Shown here: in pieces, positions 18,896 to 25,901 of the stretch | Layout of the letters: each line of letters begins with the position of its first letter | How positions within the stretch are numbered: position 1 is the first letter of the stretch | Assembly (NCBI RefSeq): GCF_014635185.1 | Contig: NZ_BMCM01000004.1 | Location: 310,001-374,000, forward strand | From: Microbacterium murale | Lineage (GTDB): Bacteria; Actinomycetota; Actinomycetes; Actinomycetales; Microbacteriaceae | Length of the DNA stretch: 64,000 bases | Reading direction: 5' to 3' | Notes under the pieces: model-generated | What the model was told of the DNA's origin: nothing | The model's database searches: none | The model's input: the letters and a program-made list of their open reading frames with translations, nothing else | Made by a program: the position numbers and the translations under genes

Positions 18896-19675
18896 GTGTC
18901 CAAGAGCATCGAAGTAAACGACCTCAACGTCTTCTACGGCGACTTCCTCGCCGTCGAGGGTGTCAGCATCGACATCAAGCCCAACACCGTGACAGCCTTC
19001 ATCGGCCCGTCCGGCTGCGGCAAGTCGACCTTCCTGCGCACCTTGAACCGCATGCACGAGGTCATCCCCCGTGCTCGTGTCGAGGGCGAAGTGCTGATCG
19101 ACGGCAAGAACCTCTACGGCGCGAACGTCGACCCTGTGCTCGTGCGCCGTCAGGTCGGCATGGTGTTCCAGCGTCCGAATCCGTTCCCGACGATGTCGAT
19201 CAAGGAGAACGTGCTCGCCGGCGTCAAGCTCAACAACACGCGTATGGCGAAGAGCGACCAGGATGCTCTCGTCGAGCAGTCGCTGCGTGGCGCCAACCTC
19301 TGGAACGAGGTCAAGGACCGCCTCGAAAAGCCTGGTTCCGGGCTCTCGGGTGGCCAGCAGCAGCGTCTGTGCATCGCTCGCGCTATCGCCGTCTCACCCG
19401 ACGTGATCCTCATGGACGAGCCCTGCTCCGCGCTCGACCCGATCTCGACCTTCGCGATCGAGGAGCTCATCGCCGAGATCAAGACCCAGTACACGGTCGT
19501 CATCGTGACGCACAACATGCAGCAGGCATCCCGCGTCTCCGACAAGACCGCGTTCTTCAACATCGCGGGCACCGGCAAGCCGGGCAAGCTCATCGAGTAC
19601 GACGAAACGGCCACCATCTTCACCACGCCGTCCGTGCAGGCCACTGAGGACTACGTCTCGGGCCGCTTCGGGTAA
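18896..19675 (+). CDS. pstB: phosphate ABC transporter ATP-binding protein PstB
   Basis: This 259-residue ATPase drives PstSCA. The Walker A loop is GPSGCGKST (near 38-46), the signature is LSGGQQQRL, Walker B is [13 protein letters not shown], and the switch histidine is in IVTHNMQQA. Start is GTG. It ends the pst operon and is followed by a large inverted repeat. Together with PhoU it is also likely part of phosphate signalling to SenX3. Confidence 0.97.
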   Translation: MSKSIEVNDLNVFYGDFLAVEGVSIDIKPNTVTAFIGPSGCGKSTFLRTLNRMHEVIPRARVEGEVLIDGKNLYGANVDPVLVRRQVGMVFQRPNPFPTMSIKENVLAGVKLNNTRMAKSDQDALVEQSLRGANLWNEVKDRLEKPGSGLSGGQQQRLCIARAIAVSPDVILMDEPCSALDPISTFAIEELIAEIKTQYTVVIVTHNMQQASRVSDKTAFFNIAGTGKPGKLIEYDETATIFTTPSVQATEDYVSGRFG

Positions 19676-19705
19676 ATTCCGGCTCCATCCCGGCAACGTC
19701 CGGTG

Positions 19706-19787
19706 CCGGATCTCGGACGAGCCCGCCCTATTGCGGCGTGCCCGGAACATTCCTGCGCGCGGCACGCCGGGCGCGTCTGAGATCCGG
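19706..19787 (+). terminator. nested inverted repeat ending the pst operon
   Basis: Outer arms CCGGATCTC-G-GACG (706-719) and CGTC-T-GAGATCCGG (774-787 in the same kilobase) form a 14-bp stem with one G-U pair. Inner arms GGCGTGCC (19735-19742) and GGCACGCC (19761-19768) form a second hairpin. There is no T run. It may end transcription or protect the 3' end of the operon. Confidence 0.65.
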
Positions 19788-19874
19788 TGCTGCCGACTCT
19801 GCCTGCACTGATGTGCGATCCGACTGAGCTTCCCACCGTTCGCGGAGTTCCGGCATTCACGAGCCGGCTGCGGC

Positions 19875-20834
19875 GTGAATGCTCGGACGATGAGTTTCGT
19901 CCTCGCGACCACTGTGCTCGCAACAATCGGCCCGATCGCGCATGCGAACGAACTGCTCTCCAGAGGGGTGACCAAACGAGAGATCGCCCGCGCTCTCACC
20001 GCGGGCGAGATAGTTCGGGTGCGCCGAGGCGTGTATGCAGAGGTGGGAACATCCGATGACCTCATTCACGCGGCTGAGCACGGTGGTGTGCCGTCATGCA
20101 CAGTCGCCGGGCGGATGCTCGGGATATGGATCCTCGATGAGGACGAGATGTCGGATGTCGCGACGCAGTTCGCTCCGGCGCCGCACGTGTGGATGGGACA
20201 CGCTGGAGCGCGTCACGAGTGCGGGCGACCGCACTGCAGGGGAACGCCGCGCACACACTGGGATGATGGCGTGGCGCGGCTGGGCGACCTGCCACCGGTT
20301 CACAACGTGTTGCTGCAGATCGCGGTGTGCAAAGGAGAAGAAGTGTTCTTCGTTGCGCTGGAGTCAGCACTGCGAAAGAGCCTGCTGTCACCGGGTGGGC
20401 TGAGATGGCTTGGTGAACGCGTCCCGGAAGGCTTGCGCTGGCTCATCGCGTTCGCACGAACGGATGCCGACAGCGGGCTGGAGTCCCTCGTCCGCCTTCG
20501 CCTGCACCGCCTCGGGATCACGGCACGAACTCAGGTGCGAATCGCTGGCGTTGGGGAAGTGGACTTCCTCATCGGTGACCGTCTGATCATAGAAGCGGAT
20601 GGAAAGTCGAACCACGATGACGGATCCACCACCGATCTCAAAGCCCGAGGTTCACTGCGCCATAAGGATCTGCTTCGTGACGCGAGGGCAGCCGCACTCG
20701 GATACGAGACGCTGCGATTCGACTACGCCATGATTGTGCACGACTGGCCAACGGTGGCGGCCGCGATCCTCGCCAAGCTCGCAGCGGGCGCCCACCTGCA
20801 TCACTTATCGCATCGGCTCGTGCCTCATCTCTGA
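19875..20834 (+). CDS. AbiEi-type winged-helix and DUF559 nuclease-fold protein
   Basis: The 319-residue protein combines an N-terminal region like the AbiEi antitoxin winged helix (ANELLSRGVTKREIARALTAGEIVRVRRGVYAE, quoted here only in part: residues about 23-57) with a C-terminal Vsr/DUF559-like fold: EVDFLIGDRLIIEADGK, RHKDLLRDARAAALGYETLR and a late VxxDW. The acidic-then-EADGK pattern is the catalytic arrangement of this nuclease fold. Such proteins are common in actinobacteria and their role is unknown; no toxin partner is adjacent. GTG 19875 or ATG 19890 could start it, and no Shine-Dalgarno decides. Confidence 0.7.
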   Translation: MNARTMSFVLATTVLATIGPIAHANELLSRGVTKREIARALTAGEIVRVRRGVYAEVGTSDDLIHAAEHGGVPSCTVAGRMLGIWILDEDEMSDVATQFAPAPHVWMGHAGARHECGRPHCRGTPRTHWDDGVARLGDLPPVHNVLLQIAVCKGEEVFFVALESALRKSLLSPGGLRWLGERVPEGLRWLIAFARTDADSGLESLVRLRLHRLGITARTQVRIAGVGEVDFLIGDRLIIEADGKSNHDDGSTTDLKARGSLRHKDLLRDARAAALGYETLRFDYAMIVHDWPTVAAAILAKLAAGAHLHHLSHRLVPHL

Positions 20835-20841
20835 CGGGGTC

Positions 20842-20875
20842 GGTCCGTGACGGCGCGCCCGAGCGCCGACGGACC
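20842..20875. terminator. bidirectional terminator between DUF559 gene and pabC-like gene
   Basis: A 13-bp stem (GGTCCGT plus CGGCGC on the left, with a 2-nt GA bulge; GCGCCG plus ACGGACC on the right) has a 6-nt loop and lies between convergent genes. Confidence 0.75.
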
Positions 20876-20938
20876 GCGGCGCGCCGTGTCCGTCTGAAAT
20901 CCAGCACAAGTGGGTGGCGTCGCTGGAACGTGCACGGA

Positions 20939-21823
20939 TCAGTCGCGGGGCGACAGGAGGTACTGATTGAGTTCGGCCGTCAGGGTGCGGTCGACGGGTA
21001 TCGGGACACCGTCGATGGCGGTGATGGGGACGGCCAGTCGGACGCTGGAGACCAGCCACGCGGCATCCGGCTTCGAAAGATCCGTCGCCGGGATGCGGTC
21101 GTACCCGGCGTCGAAGCCGCGACCCGCCAGGTGCTCGTACACGCTCAGCTGAGTCGTGCCGTGCAGGATGCCACCGGTGGGCGCCGGAGTGGTGAATCGA
21201 TCGCCGAAGCGGAGGATGAGTGATGCCGTGGGCGCCTCGAGCACGAAGCCGTCGCTGGAGAGGAAGATCGCATCATCCGCTCCCCTGCGATGCGCCTCGC
21301 GCAGCGCCGCCATGTTCACGGCGTACGACAGCGTCTTCGCCCCGAGCAGCAGCCAAGGAGCCTGCTCCGCGGCATCCAGGCCGTACCCGCGATCGAGAGT
21401 GACGACCTTGATGCCGGCCTCACGGACAGTCGCGAAATCGGATGCAGGCGCAGCCGTCACCCAGGCGGTCGGGGTGGGTCCGTGCTCGACGCCGCGGCTG
21501 AGGATCAGCTTGATCACGGCCTCCCCGGCAGGGCACTGCGAGGCAGCAACCGCGACAGCCTGACGCCACTGCTCGTGGTGAGGCACCGGAAGATCGCACA
21601 GCCGCGCTGAGTTCGCCAGCCGCTCGAGGTGTGGGAGGACCTCCTGCGCATGTCCATCGACCACGCCGATCGACTCGAACACGCCGTCGCCGCGCTGGGT
21701 GCTGAGCTCCCCCACGCTGAGCGCAGGGGCCGCGGCATCCACGACCGTGAATGTGTCGGCGTAGTCGGCGCGCTCCTCGGAGGCACCTATGGGATCGATG
21801 ATCAGAGCGAAGCGCCGGGTCAT
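20939..21823 (-). CDS. pabC: class IV PLP enzyme, aminodeoxychorismate lyase-like
   Basis: This 294-residue protein belongs to the branched-chain aminotransferase / aminodeoxychorismate lyase fold. The PLP lysine is Lys163 in LLGAKTLSYAVNM, and the cofactor-binding loop FLSSDGFVLEAPTASL follows. Aminodeoxychorismate lyase makes 4-aminobenzoate for folate. The sequence favours PabC over IlvE by length and by the SYAVNM context, but D-amino acid transaminase activity cannot be excluded. No pabA or pabB is nearby. Confidence 0.75.
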   Translation of the reverse strand: MTRRFALIIDPIGASEERADYADTFTVVDAAAPALSVGELSTQRGDGVFESIGVVDGHAQEVLPHLERLANSARLCDLPVPHHEQWRQAVAVAASQCPAGEAVIKLILSRGVEHGPTPTAWVTAAPASDFATVREAGIKVVTLDRGYGLDAAEQAPWLLLGAKTLSYAVNMAALREAHRRGADDAIFLSSDGFVLEAPTASLILRFGDRFTTPAPTGGILHGTTQLSVYEHLAGRGFDAGYDRIPATDLSKPDAAWLVSSVRLAVPITAIDGVPIPVDRTLTAELNQYLLSPRD

Positions 21824-21876
21824 ACAGCGACTCTACGACTACGGCACCGAAGGGAATACCAGCGACGTGCGGACGT

Positions 21877-21882
21877 TACAAT
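21877..21882 (+). promoter_or_regulatory. -10-like element before candidate structured RNA
   Basis: TACAAT stands 6 nt before the base of a 12-bp RNA stem. The -35 region is weak (GAATAC at 17 nt spacing). Confidence 0.35.
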
Positions 21883-21887
21883 GGAGT

Positions 21888-21975
21888 GGCCGGGCCGCAT
21901 AACCCCGGGCTCCAAATTCTGCCGCTGCGAGCGGCCTTCCGCCGAGAGGCGTTCTTGCGGCCCGGTCTTTCTGTG
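21888..21975 (+). ncRNA. candidate structured small RNA of unknown family
   Basis: A 12-bp closing stem (21888-21899 with 21956-21967, one G-U) encloses a C-rich single-stranded stretch, a hairpin GCCGCT-GCG-AGCGGC (21921-21935) and a hairpin CGCC-GAGA-GGCG (21940-21951) with a GNRA tetraloop. TCTTTCTGTGT follows the closing stem as in a terminator. The arrangement is RNA-like and lies between two minus-strand genes. If transcribed on the minus strand it would instead be the leader of the pabC-like gene. It does not match tRNA, SRP RNA or tmRNA by eye. Confidence 0.4.
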
Positions 21976-22001
21976 TCCTGGACGGATCTGCCCAGTGCGC
22001 G

Positions 22002-22631
22002 TCAGTTCAGTCCGCCACTGCGCCAGAGTCCGGCCGCGGCACTCAGGTCGCCCGCGTACATGTGAAGCCGTCGGGCACGGGCGGTGAGTTCAGTCGCGCG
22101 CTCCGGCTCGGTCGCCTCGTAGTCGTCAGCGGTGTGGGTCGCCCCTGAAACCTGAACACGGCAGAATGCGGCCGCACGCTCGAGCGCGACCGAGAAATCG
22201 CCGCGGAACACACCCCGAAGGATCGTGTCGATCAGCGCCACGATCTCCTCCGGGTTCGCCGGCACCGGCGCGCCCGCGACGACAGCATCCACCGAGCCGA
22301 GTTCGACGCGGCCCCGTTCGTAGAGCAGCGCAGAGGTCTGCGGATCACTGTGGATGGCCAACTGCAGCAGGTACAGGCGCCAGAGTGCCCCGGGAAGTGA
22401 GACGGCGGGGGCCGTCGCCCACAATTCGGCGATGTCGTCGATGCCGTGTTCGGCCGTGAACGCGATCAGGCGTTCTGCGCTCTCCCCGCTCTCGTCTTCG
22501 CGAGCGCGGGTCAGCAGAGCGGATGCCGTGGCGTGAGCGATCCTCGTCGCCTCCGCGGAATCAGAGGAACCGACGAGATTGTCGAAGGACGCCGACGGGC
22601 GGCGGACGGGACGGTGGAACTGCTCGGGCAT
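22002..22631 (-). CDS. conserved hypothetical protein of 209 residues
   Basis: I do not recognise this family. The protein is mostly helical and soluble with no membrane segment or signal peptide. It contains the stretches LPGALWRLYLLQLAIHSDP and GDFSVALERAAAFCRVQ, and ends GLWRSGGLN. The start MPEQFHRPVRRPSASF looks like a real N-terminus. It lies directly downstream of the rskA-like anti-sigma gene with 19 nt between them, so it may be in the same transcript as sigK-rskA. No function is proposed. Confidence 0.7.
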   Translation of the reverse strand: MPEQFHRPVRRPSASFDNLVGSSDSAEATRIAHATASALLTRAREDESGESAERLIAFTAEHGIDDIAELWATAPAVSLPGALWRLYLLQLAIHSDPQTSALLYERGRVELGSVDAVVAGAPVPANPEEIVALIDTILRGVFRGDFSVALERAAAFCRVQVSGATHTADDYEATEPERATELTARARRLHMYAGDLSAAAGLWRSGGLN

Positions 22632-22650
22632 CCGTCCAGGGTACTCGCGC

Positions 22651-23409
22651 TCAGGCGGTCGGGATCGCGATGATCGGATCGCTCGTCGGCTGCCCGGTGG
22701 GTGATCCGCCTGCGGGCTCCACCGTCACGGCGATCACGTCGCCTTCGTGCATTGCCCCTTCGAGCAGCGCGGTGGCGTCACCGGCATCCGCTTCGAAGAG
22801 ACCGGCGGGCACCGGTTCATCGCCGCGCACGAACCACAGCTCATAGGTCTGATCGTCGCTGAGCGGCTCGAGACCGTCTGCGACGAGAACCGCGCTGCCC
22901 ACTGATGTCGACCAGTGCGCGGTGGCGACTGCGCCGGATTCCAATTCCACGGAGGCCTTCTGCGCGTCCGTTGCCGACTGGATCTCGTTCAGGGCGACGA
23001 CGGATGCCGGTGTCGTCAGCTGCGACGTGAGGGCGACGATTCCGAAACCCAGACCGGCGAGAAGCACCAGGCATGCGGCGAGCGCGAAGATGGTGCGTCC
23101 CCAGCGACGGGGCGGGCGCAGCAAGGGATCTTCGACCTCGTGTACCTGGTCGGCGGCTGCCGGCGTCGCGGCGTCATCGCCCTGCGGCATCGTGGCGATC
23201 TGAGCGAGCAGGGCAGCACGTATGCCGGCCGGCGGCGCGGCCGTCGATGAGGCATCGGCGAGCAGGTGCGCGGTCTCGACATCGTCGTCCGCGATCGCCT
23301 GCCACTGCGGGTGGTCGGCGAGGGCGTGCGCATAGCGCTGCTCATCGGCATCCGAGAGAGCGTGGAGGGCGTGCCCTGCAGCCAGCTCGGCGAATTCCTT
23401 CTCGTTCAT
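22651..23409 (-). CDS. rskA: RskA-type anti-sigma factor
   Basis: This 252-residue protein has a cytoplasmic N-terminal zinc-free anti-sigma domain ([19 protein letters not shown]), one membrane segment at about 105-127, and an extracellular RskA domain with the conserved ADGLEPLSDDQTYELWFV. RskA holds SigK until its membrane part is cleaved by regulated proteolysis. Its ATG overlaps the sigma factor stop by 4 nt (ATGA). It is placed as in mycobacterial sigK-rskA. Confidence 0.9.
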   Translation of the reverse strand: MNEKEFAELAAGHALHALSDADEQRYAHALADHPQWQAIADDDVETAHLLADASSTAAPPAGIRAALLAQIATMPQGDDAATPAAADQVHEVEDPLLRPPRRWGRTIFALAACLVLLAGLGFGIVALTSQLTTPASVVALNEIQSATDAQKASVELESGAVATAHWSTSVGSAVLVADGLEPLSDDQTYELWFVRGDEPVPAGLFEADAGDATALLEGAMHEGDVIAVTVEPAGGSPTGQPTSDPIIAIPTA

Positions 23410-24005
23410 GCGTTCACCCCCATCTCGCTTCGCAGACGTGAGAGTCCGTCTCTCATCCTCGTCTTGATCGTTCCCAGCGGCGCTCCGATCAGCACCGAGA
23501 TCTCGCTCTGGCTGTACCCGCCGTAGTACGAGAGGACCAGGGCCTCCCGCTGCGGTTCGGGGAGCGTCGCCAGGGCTGCGACGACCTTGCCTCCTTCGAT
23601 GCTCAATTCGACCTGCTCGGCGACGCTGTCATGCGCGACACCGAGATCTCGCGTTCCTACCCGCATGTCACGGTCTGCGCTCGACTGTGACGCACGCACC
23701 CGGTCGACCGCCCTGCGGTGAGCGATCGTGAGAACCCACGTCCTGCCCTGTCCCTTGTTCGGAGCGAACCGTGCAGCGGATTGCCACACCTCGAGAAAGA
23801 CCTCTTGGAGCACCTCTTCGCTCTGCGATCGATTGACCAGCACGCGGAGGATCAGTCCGAAGACCCGGGAGGAGAGCAGATCGTACAGATCGGCGAAGGC
23901 TCTCTGGTCTCCGTCGGCGACACGGACGAGGAGGTCGGCGGCGAGATCTCCCGCCGAGCCGTCCTCCGGCATATCCACGCCGTCAATGACCATCCACATA
24001 AGCAT
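23406..24005 (-). CDS. sigK: SigK-type ECF sigma factor
   Basis: The protein has up to 199 residues. Region 2 is [18 protein letters not shown] to the [11 protein letters not shown] stretch with the [17 protein letters not shown] core, and region 4 is [23 protein letters not shown] with the helix-turn-helix [15 protein letters not shown]. It belongs to the SigK group by partner and neighbours. Start is uncertain: ATG codons at 24005, 23993 and 23972 are all in frame. The divergent fasciclin gene carries a SigK-like promoter, so a small SigK regulon is likely. Confidence 0.9.
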   Translation of the reverse strand: MLMWMVIDGVDMPEDGSAGDLAADLLVRVADGDQRAFADLYDLLSSRVFGLILRVLVNRSQSEEVLQEVFLEVWQSAARFAPNKGQGRTWVLTIAHRRAVDRVRASQSSADRDMRVGTRDLGVAHDSVAEQVELSIEGGKVVAALATLPEPQREALVLSYYGGYSQSEISVLIGAPLGTIKTRMRDGLSRLRSEMGVNA

Positions 24006-24088
24006 GCCGTATCTGCCTGGTCCCGTGCCGTTCCCTCGCCCATCGGCGCACCATCCGATATCGAACAGAAAGATTTATCCATCCGATC

Positions 24089-24115
24089 CCATCCGATCTC
24101 GGAGGGGCTCCGAAG
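24089..24115 (+). promoter_or_regulatory. SigK-like promoter of the fasciclin lipoprotein gene
   Basis: CCATCC (24089-24094) and CCGAAG (24110-24115) are 15 nt apart. This is close to the mycobacterial SigK promoter form (CCATCC, about 16 nt, CCGAAT). Two more CCATCC copies lie at 24051 and 24079. A start near 24122 would leave a leader of about 43 nt. Confidence 0.65.
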
Positions 24116-24164
24116 AATCCTCGACACCGCGGGAATGCCGCGGTTCCGATTTCCGGAGGTAGAC

Positions 24165-24821
24165 ATGTTCAGCACCAAGAAGAAGATCACCGCAGCTCTG
24201 TCGCTCGGCTTCGCCAGCGTTCTCGTGCTGTCGGGTTGTTCGATGAGTTCGGACACGGCCGAAGAGCCGGCCGACTCCACCGCACCAGAGACGTCGCAGG
24301 AGACGCCCGAGGCGATGGATCCCGCAGGCGACCTCGTCGGTCCCGGTTGCGAGGCGTACGCCGAGGCGGTGCCGGACGGCGGCGGCTCGATCGAGGGAAT
24401 GTCGAAGGACCCCGTGGCGGTCGCAGCATCCAACAACCCGCTCCTGAAGACCCTCGTCGCAGCTGTGAGCGGACAGCTCAACCCGGACGTCGACCTCGTC
24501 GACACTCTCAACGGCGATGAGTTCACCGTCTTCGCGCCGGTCGATGAGGCATTCGCGATGATCGACCCCGCCACCATCGAGGCACTGAAGACGGATTCGG
24601 CGACGCTGTCGTCGATCCTCACCTACCACGTGGTTCCCGGCCAGATCGCGCCCGAGGACATCGCAGGTATGCACCCGACCGTGCAGGGTGCCGACCTCGA
24701 GGTCACCGGCAGCGGCGACGAGCTGATGGTCAATGACGCGAACGTGATCTGCGGTGGAGTTCAGACCGCGAACGCGACCGTGTACCTGATCGACTCGGTC
24801 CTCATGCCGCCGGCTGAGTAA
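24165..24821 (+). CDS. fasciclin-domain lipoprotein (MPT83/MPT70-like)
   Basis: This 218-residue lipoprotein starts at ATG 24165 behind GGAGGT. The signal ends in LVLSGC with lipidated Cys25, followed by an acidic Ser/Thr/Glu linker. Residues about 85-218 form one fasciclin (FAS1) domain with [12 protein letters not shown] and the second conserved box [11 protein letters not shown]. Mycobacterial MPT83 and MPT70 have the same form and are the main SigK targets. It is divergent from sigK-rskA and carries a SigK-like promoter. A function in surface adhesion is family-level inference. Confidence 0.9.
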   Translation: MFSTKKKITAALSLGFASVLVLSGCSMSSDTAEEPADSTAPETSQETPEAMDPAGDLVGPGCEAYAEAVPDGGGSIEGMSKDPVAVAASNNPLLKTLVAAVSGQLNPDVDLVDTLNGDEFTVFAPVDEAFAMIDPATIEALKTDSATLSSILTYHVVPGQIAPEDIAGMHPTVQGADLEVTGSGDELMVNDANVICGGVQTANATVYLIDSVLMPPAE

Positions 24822-24828
24822 GTAGAAG

Positions 24829-24852
24829 TTCCGACCTTTGGGTAGGTCGGAA
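24829..24852 (+). terminator. terminator of fasciclin gene
   Basis: A perfect 8-bp stem TTCCGACC/GGTCGGAA with an 8-nt loop begins 7 nt after the stop codon. Confidence 0.75.
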
Positions 24853-24861
24853 TGGGGGGCG

Positions 24862-24900
24862 ACGCGGTCGCCGGCGAAGCTGTGTCGCCGGCGGCCGCGT
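24862..24900. repeat. long GC-rich inverted repeat upstream of tRNA-Lys
   Basis: ACGCGG-T-CGCCGGCGA (24862-24877) pairs with TCGCCGGCG-G-CCGCGT (24885-24900), giving 16 pairs with one U-G and a 7-nt loop. A similar TCGTCGGCGG follows at 24906. It could be a second terminator or the edge of an inserted element. Confidence 0.6.
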
Positions 24901-24939
24901 TGTGTCGTCGGCGGGAGCTCACGACGGAATCGGTGCGGA

Positions 24940-24968
24940 TTCAAGCAGCCTCCGACGCCCGCTAGACT
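24940..24968 (+). promoter_or_regulatory. promoter of tRNA-Lys
   Basis: A -35-like TTCAAG (24940-24945), 17-nt spacer and -10 TAGACT (24963-24968) place the start of transcription about 2 nt before the tRNA. Confidence 0.6.
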
Positions 24969-24976
24969 GGAGATAC

Positions 24977-25267
24977 GGGCCTCTAGCTCAGTTGGCAGAG
25001 CATCGGACTTCAACATAATAGGAGCGCCTCGAGGGAAACCTCGGGGATGACACCACTCAAAGTCGGGGAACCCTTCCTGGGAGACCAGTTGGCAATCCCG
25101 AGCCAAGCCGGACGCAAGCCCGGAAGGTGTAGAGACTGGACGGGTGGCACCTAAAGCGAAAGCCAGGGTGAAGGGACAGTCCAGACCACGAACGTCCGAC
25201 GGACGGCGGCGAAAGTCGAAGTGGTATGTTAATCCGCGGGTCATGGGTTCGAGCCCCATGGGGCCCA
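24977..25267 (+). tRNA. tRNA-Lys(UUU), split by a group I intron
   Basis: Exon 1 is 24977-25010 and exon 2 is 25229-25267; joined they make 73 nt. The acceptor GGGCCTC pairs with GGGGCCC, the D arm is GCTC/GAGC, the anticodon stem is CGGA/TCCG, and the T arm is ATGGG/CCCAT around TTCGAGC. The discriminator is A and CCA is not fully encoded. The joined anticodon loop is CUUUUAA, giving anticodon UUU. The intron enters between anticodon positions 34 and 35, as in cyanobacterial tRNA-Leu(UAA). Without removal of the intron the gene cannot give a tRNA. Confidence 0.92.
25011..25228 (+). mobile_element. group I intron, IC3-like, 218 nt, in tRNA-Lys(UUU)
   Basis: Exon 1 ends in U and the intron ends in G, as group I splicing needs. 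CUU|C at the 5' site can pair with GGAG (25021-25024) to form a short P1 with U-G at the cut. A P2 hairpin (25027-25046) has a GAAA loop. A Q-like AATCCCGAGCC (25094-25104), an R-like GTGTAGAGACTGGACGG (25127-25143) and an S-like ACAGTCCAG (25176-25184) form the core, with P7 CTGGAC/GTCCAG. Further GNRA loops occur at 25081-25084 and near 25211. The core closely resembles the Azoarcus tRNA-Ile intron, a self-splicing IC3 member. No open reading frame lies inside. Confidence 0.92.
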
Positions 25268-25305
25268 CCGTATCCAACGTCTGACCTGGGCGTTATCGTG
25301 ACCGC

Positions 25306-25800
25306 ATGAAGATGTGCGGCACGTGTCAGATGGTCAAGCCGCTGTGCGAGTTCAATCGGAAGTCCTCTCGCGCAGACGGCCGCCAAGAAGTCTGTCGCGA
25401 ATGCAATCGGGCATCATCGCGGAAGTACTACCGACAGCATCGGGCACACCACAAATCAGTGATTCGGGCGCGGACGATCGCGCAGCGATCTGTGAGCATC
25501 GCATTCATCACGAAGTATCTGAACGACCACCCTTGTGTCGACTGCGGAGTTTCAGACCTCCGCGTACTCGACTTCGATCACCGACCGGGCGGCAACAAGC
25601 GCGACGGCGTGATGCAACTCGTTCGGAACGGGTTCGGTCTGTCAATCATCGAAGACGAGATCAGCAAATGTGATGTGCGCTGCCGTAACTGCCACGCCAT
25701 CGTGACCTACGAGCGCATGGGGAACAACTGGCGTTCGACGGCGGCGGGTAGAAGTGTGCCGCCGCCTGGCTGCGATACGACGGTTCTTCACGACCTCTAG
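25306..25800 (+). CDS. free-standing HNH (His-Me finger) endonuclease-like protein
   Basis: This 164-residue protein has an N-terminal zinc-ribbon-like part (Cys4, Cys7, Cys30, Cys33, pattern CxxC...CxxC) and a His-Me finger part: HPCVDCG (Cys77, Cys80), LDFDHR (Asp91, His92) and CRNCHAIVTYER (Cys126, Cys129, His130). Many phage and mobile HNH nucleases share this plan. It starts 38 bp after the intron-bearing tRNA-Lys. GC in the four 60-nt lines I counted averages about 57 percent, clearly below its neighbours. A -10-like TATCGT 6 nt before the ATG suggests a leaderless message. Homing of the adjacent intron is an attractive but untested role. Confidence 0.75.
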   Translation: MKMCGTCQMVKPLCEFNRKSSRADGRQEVCRECNRASSRKYYRQHRAHHKSVIRARTIAQRSVSIAFITKYLNDHPCVDCGVSDLRVLDFDHRPGGNKRDGVMQLVRNGFGLSIIEDEISKCDVRCRNCHAIVTYERMGNNWRSTAAGRSVPPPGCDTTVLHDL

Positions 25801-25901
25801 CACTGCTCACCCTCATCGACCACCCCCTTCAGGGCATCCGTCCTCGGCGAGAGAGTCGAAGCGTCCCATCCGGGGCACTCCACTCACCGCGAAAGGAATC
25901 A

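Noticed and set aside
21888-21975. SRP RNA, tmRNA, 6C RNA or THF riboswitch
   Set aside because: The SRP GGAAG/GCAGC loop, tmRNA ends, 6C C-rich loops and THF core could not be found.
24977-25267. tRNA-Lys as a broken pseudogene or assembly error
   Set aside because: Both halves are perfect, junctions fit group I rules and the insert has a complete catalytic core.
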